From contig OZ220078.1 in the NCBI GenBank assembly GCA_964291475.2, forward strand, positions 1-64,000: a DNA stretch of 64,000 nucleotides, read 5' to 3'. Below, piece after piece: positions 61,515 through 64,000 of the stretch (the first letter of the stretch is position 1; every line of letters begins with the position of its first letter). The translations under genes and the position numbers were made by a program. Source of the DNA: DAOUKH01 sp964291475 (lineage in GTDB: Bacteria > Chloroflexota > Dehalococcoidia > SHYB01). The notes beneath the pieces were generated by a model. It saw nothing but the letters and a program-made list of their open reading frames with translations. It was not told the origin of the DNA and ran no database searches.

Positions 61515-62690
61515 CTAGCTGCGAGGCAGCCCGAGGCCGCGTCCGGCGATGACGTTGCGCTGGATCTCGTTGGCCCCGCCGATGATGCTGTACATCAGCT
61601 GCATGCGGATGAGGTGTTCGACGCGGCCGTCGGCGAGGACGTAGGGGCGCTTGGCGGTGTGACGCTCGATCTGGGCGTAGAGTCCGAGGAGCGCTCCGGC
61701 GTTGTGGGCGAGGCGCTGGGTCAGCTCGCTGCCGAAGATTTTCACCTGGGAGGCCTCGTAGCTGGGCTGGTGGCCGATGCTCTGGAGCCACCCGATGCGG
61801 TAGGCGAGCATGAGGCAAACTTCGGCCTCGATGGCCATCTGGGCGAGGCGGTGGCGGACGTTGGCGCGGACGGGGTCGGCGGCGCTCCAGCCGAAGTCGC
61901 GCCAGACCTTGACGAGGTCTTCGACCTGGCGCTTGGCGTTGGGGGCGTGCTCGACGACGGTGCGCTCGTGGTTGAGCACGGTGGTGGCGATGTACCAGCC
62001 CTGGTTCTCCTCGCCGATGAGACATTCGCGGGCGTTGACGCGGCAGTTGTCGTAGTAGACGACGTTCTGGATGCTGCCGGCGAGGTTGCCGAACTCCTCG
62101 TAGCGGATGCCAGGGGTGTCGGCGGGGATGACGAAGAAGCTGATGCCCTTGTGCTTGGGGGCGTCGGGGTCGGTGCGGGCGAGGAGGAAGCTGTAGTCGG
62201 CGAGGTGGAGGTGGCCGCCCCAGATCTTCTGGCCGTTGATGACGAAGTCGTCGCCGTCGCGGCGGGCCTGGGTGCGGAGGCCTGCGAGGTCGGAGCCGGC
62301 GTCCGGCTCGGAGAATCCCTGGTGGAAGGCGACGTCGGCGCTGGAGATGGGGCCGAGGAAGCGCTGCTTCTGCTCCTCGGTGCCGTGCATCCAGATGGCG
62401 GGGCCGAGGAAGCCGACTCCTTGGTCGCGGGCGTTGAACCGGTAGTAGGCGCTCTCCTCGGCGAAGATGAGCTGGCGGGTGATGGGGGCGTCCTGGCCGC
62501 CGTATTCCTTGGGCCAGGCCATGGTGAGCCACTGGCGGTCGGCCATTTTCTTGCGCACGGAGCGGATGAACTCGTGCATGGCGTCGCGCTCGTCGTAGCC
62601 GCCGTACCAGTCTGGGGGCAGCTCCTGCTCGTAGAAGTCGCGGAGCTCTTGGCGGAAGGCGAGGTCTTCGTCGGAGAAGGCGAAGTGCAT
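61515..62690 (-). CDS. Acyl-CoA dehydrogenase
   Basis: FAD enzyme that introduces a double bond alpha-beta to the CoA thioester, 391 aa. Start MHFAFSDEDLAFRQELRDFY at 62690. FAD/acyl motifs are GFSEPDAGSDLAGLRTQARR and DGDDFVINGQKIWGGHLHLADY. The C-terminal IIGGANEIQRNVIAGRGLGLPR is the normal ending. The segment is of the type seen in FadE-like enzymes of steroid and branched acyl-CoA degradation. No electron-transfer flavoprotein genes are near. It could work with the racemase-like CoA enzyme (22539) and the crotonase (2562). Confidence 0.95.
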   Translation of the reverse strand: MHFAFSDEDLAFRQELRDFYEQELPPDWYGGYDERDAMHEFIRSVRKKMADRQWLTMAWPKEYGGQDAPITRQLIFAEESAYYRFNARDQGVGFLGPAIWMHGTEEQKQRFLGPISSADVAFHQGFSEPDAGSDLAGLRTQARRDGDDFVINGQKIWGGHLHLADYSFLLARTDPDAPKHKGISFFVIPADTPGIRYEEFGNLAGSIQNVVYYDNCRVNARECLIGEENQGWYIATTVLNHERTVVEHAPNAKRQVEDLVKVWRDFGWSAADPVRANVRHRLAQMAIEAEVCLMLAYRIGWLQSIGHQPSYEASQVKIFGSELTQRLAHNAGALLGLYAQIERHTAKRPYVLADGRVEHLIRMQLMYSIIGGANEIQRNVIAGRGLGLPRS

Positions 62691-62854
62691 GGTGGTTCCT
62701 GGCGATGGGAAACGGGAGCGCAGTCGGCGCGGGAGGGCGAGTGTAGCAACGCGCCGGAAATAGCGTCAAACCCCGGCGGATATGCTATTCTCCCCGTTGA
62801 TACGCGGGATGAACGCGCACCGCCCACAGGTGGCGGGACGAACGGAGGCACACG

Positions 62855-63994
62855 ATGAAATACAAGGTGATCAACTCGGATGGGCACACCATCGAGCCCC
62901 CGGATATGTGGCTGCGGTATCTGCCGAAGAAGTTCCACGACCGGGCTCCCCGCGTGGTGAAGGACCCCAAGGGCGGCGACGCCTGGGAGTTCTTCCCCGA
63001 CGTGGCCCCGGCGGCGATCGGCATGGTCACGACCGCCGGCCAGAAGTACGAAGAGATGCACTGGTACGGCTCGACCTACGAGACGATCAACAAGGGCTGC
63101 TTCGACGGGCAGGCCCGTGTCGAGGAGATGATCTTCGACGGCGTCGACGCCGAGGTGCTTTATCCCTCCCAGCGGATGATGACGTACTTCACGGGTTCGG
63201 ACGACGACGAGTTCCACAAGGCCGGCGTCGCTGCCTACAACGACTGGATCCTCAACGAGTTCGCCGCCGCCGATCACCGCCGGCTTATCCCGATGTACCA
63301 GATGCCGAACCTGGGGATCGAGAACAGCCTGGCCGAGTTGAAGAACGCGAAGAAGTCCGGCTACCGGGGCGTCATCCTGACGCACTGGCCGAGCGGCAGT
63401 CCGACACTGGGCCCGGACGAAGAGGTTTTCTGGGCCGAGGCGGAGAGCCTTGAGATGCCGGTGCACATCCACATCAACATCGGGGGCGGGAAGCGCGACG
63501 CCAAGGAGGCGGCCATCGCCGCCGCGGCGGCTTCGGAGAACCTGAACACGATGCTCGGCGGGATGCCGTTCGGGAGCTTCCCGCAGACGATGTCGGACAT
63601 CATCCACCAGGGCATCTTCGACCGGTATCCGACGCTCAAGATGGTCGGCGTCGAGGTGCAGGCGGGGTGGATCCCGGCCGTGCTGGCGTGGTGGGACGAC
63701 CGTTACTGGCGGAACCGCTCGATGACGGGTTGCAACTTGAAGATGCTCCCCAGCGAGTACTTCCGCCGCAACTGGCTCGTGACGTTCATCATCGACCGCT
63801 TCGCGGTCAAGAACCGCGAAGACATCGGCGTGGGCAACATCATGTGGTCGAACGACTACCCGCACCACGGCAATGACTGGCCGTACAGCCGGAAGGTGAT
63901 CGCAGAGATGTTCGACGGGATACCCGCGGACGAGAAGTACGCCATGACGTGCGGCAACGCGATGGAGCTGTACGGGCTCGAGGACGACGAGTAG
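62855..63994 (+). CDS. Amidohydrolase-2 family protein (third copy, divergent)
   Basis: TIM-barrel amidohydrolase of 379 aa, start ATG 62855 behind GGAGGCAC. The N-terminal metal motif is NSDGHTIEPPDMW. HWPSGSPTLGPDEE and PVHIHINIGGG supply the central His residues, and SNDYPHHGNDWP carries the C-terminal Asp. The order is the same as in the 14260 protein, but identity is clearly lower and the region after residue 200 is different (KRDAKEAAIAAAAASENLN). A possible -10 (TATTCT) lies at 62786-62791. Probably a decarboxylase or hydrolase of an unknown carboxylate. The gene is complete, ending 9 bp before the window edge. Confidence 0.93.
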   Translation: MKYKVINSDGHTIEPPDMWLRYLPKKFHDRAPRVVKDPKGGDAWEFFPDVAPAAIGMVTTAGQKYEEMHWYGSTYETINKGCFDGQARVEEMIFDGVDAEVLYPSQRMMTYFTGSDDDEFHKAGVAAYNDWILNEFAAADHRRLIPMYQMPNLGIENSLAELKNAKKSGYRGVILTHWPSGSPTLGPDEEVFWAEAESLEMPVHIHINIGGGKRDAKEAAIAAAAASENLNTMLGGMPFGSFPQTMSDIIHQGIFDRYPTLKMVGVEVQAGWIPAVLAWWDDRYWRNRSMTGCNLKMLPSEYFRRNWLVTFIIDRFAVKNREDIGVGNIMWSNDYPHHGNDWPYSRKVIAEMFDGIPADEKYAMTCGNAMELYGLEDDE

Positions 63995-64000
63995 TCGTAC

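Overview
The window is about 64 kb of GC-rich DNA (by eye well above 60% GC) that reads like the chromosome of a free-living or host-associated Chloroflexota bacterium, most plausibly a Dehalococcoidia/SAR202-type lineage. This is an inference from three things. Lipoproteins have a lipobox followed by long Pro/Thr-rich (TPTPTAT-like) linkers. Gene content is rich in short-chain dehydrogenases, luciferase-like flavin oxidoreductases, amidohydrolase-2 proteins, Rieske oxygenases and CaiB-type CoA enzymes. A ~120-bp intergenic repeat recurs throughout. No rRNA, tRNA, CRISPR array, insertion sequence or replication origin was seen.

Layout. 0-3.4 kb: aldo/keto reductase, a Fic-family protein behind a 40-bp-period palindromic array, and a crotonase. 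3.6-16.4 kb: one long + strand catabolic cluster with an oligopeptide-type binding lipoprotein, two paralogous Rieske oxygenase alpha subunits, a two-domain VOC protein, a meta-cleavage-type alpha/beta hydrolase, two paralogous amidohydrolases, two ABC permeases, a dienelactone hydrolase, a small DUF6295-like protein and a flavin oxidoreductase. Together these look like uptake, ring hydroxylation, ring opening and hydrolysis of an unknown cyclic substrate. 16.4-22.3 kb (- strand): a flavin oxidoreductase and the pyrimidine operon pyrR-pyrB-pyrC-carA-udg, with a recognisable PyrR-binding leader and an attenuator. 22.5-34.1 kb: CoA-transferase/racemase, AIM24-like protein, two SDRs, two Pro/Thr-rich lipoproteins (one a degenerate trypsin-like protein), Nudix, a flavin oxidoreductase, a thiamine-diphosphate enzyme and two MetF-type proteins. 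34.3-44.4 kb: isochorismatase-type hydrolase, nitroreductase, SDRs, tilS, a DUF2344 protein, a CorC/HlyC transporter, a methyltransferase, a glycosyltransferase and a Rieske ferredoxin.

44.5-59 kb is a more accessory stretch: an HTH protein divergent from an orphan PD-(D/E)XK (HsdR-N-like) protein, the Lhr helicase, a second Fic protein behind a dense TTGCAA operator array, a cyclase, an HNH endonuclease, a DUF255 thioredoxin protein, a membrane protein/HTH regulator pair with an operator inside its promoter, and HicAB. 59-64 kb returns to metabolism: an uncharacterised protein, an HD phosphohydrolase, an alpha/beta hydrolase, an acyl-CoA dehydrogenase and a third amidohydrolase.

Two window-wide points matter to a reader. 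First, at least ten genes, including normally essential single-copy ones (carA, pyrC, tilS), are each broken by what looks like a single-base indel, usually in a G/C run; uncorrected sequencing indels are more likely than decay. Coordinates of those genes are given for the restored full-length gene. Second, the ~120-bp hairpin-rich repeat occurs at about eight intergenic sites plus fragments, always in the same orientation.
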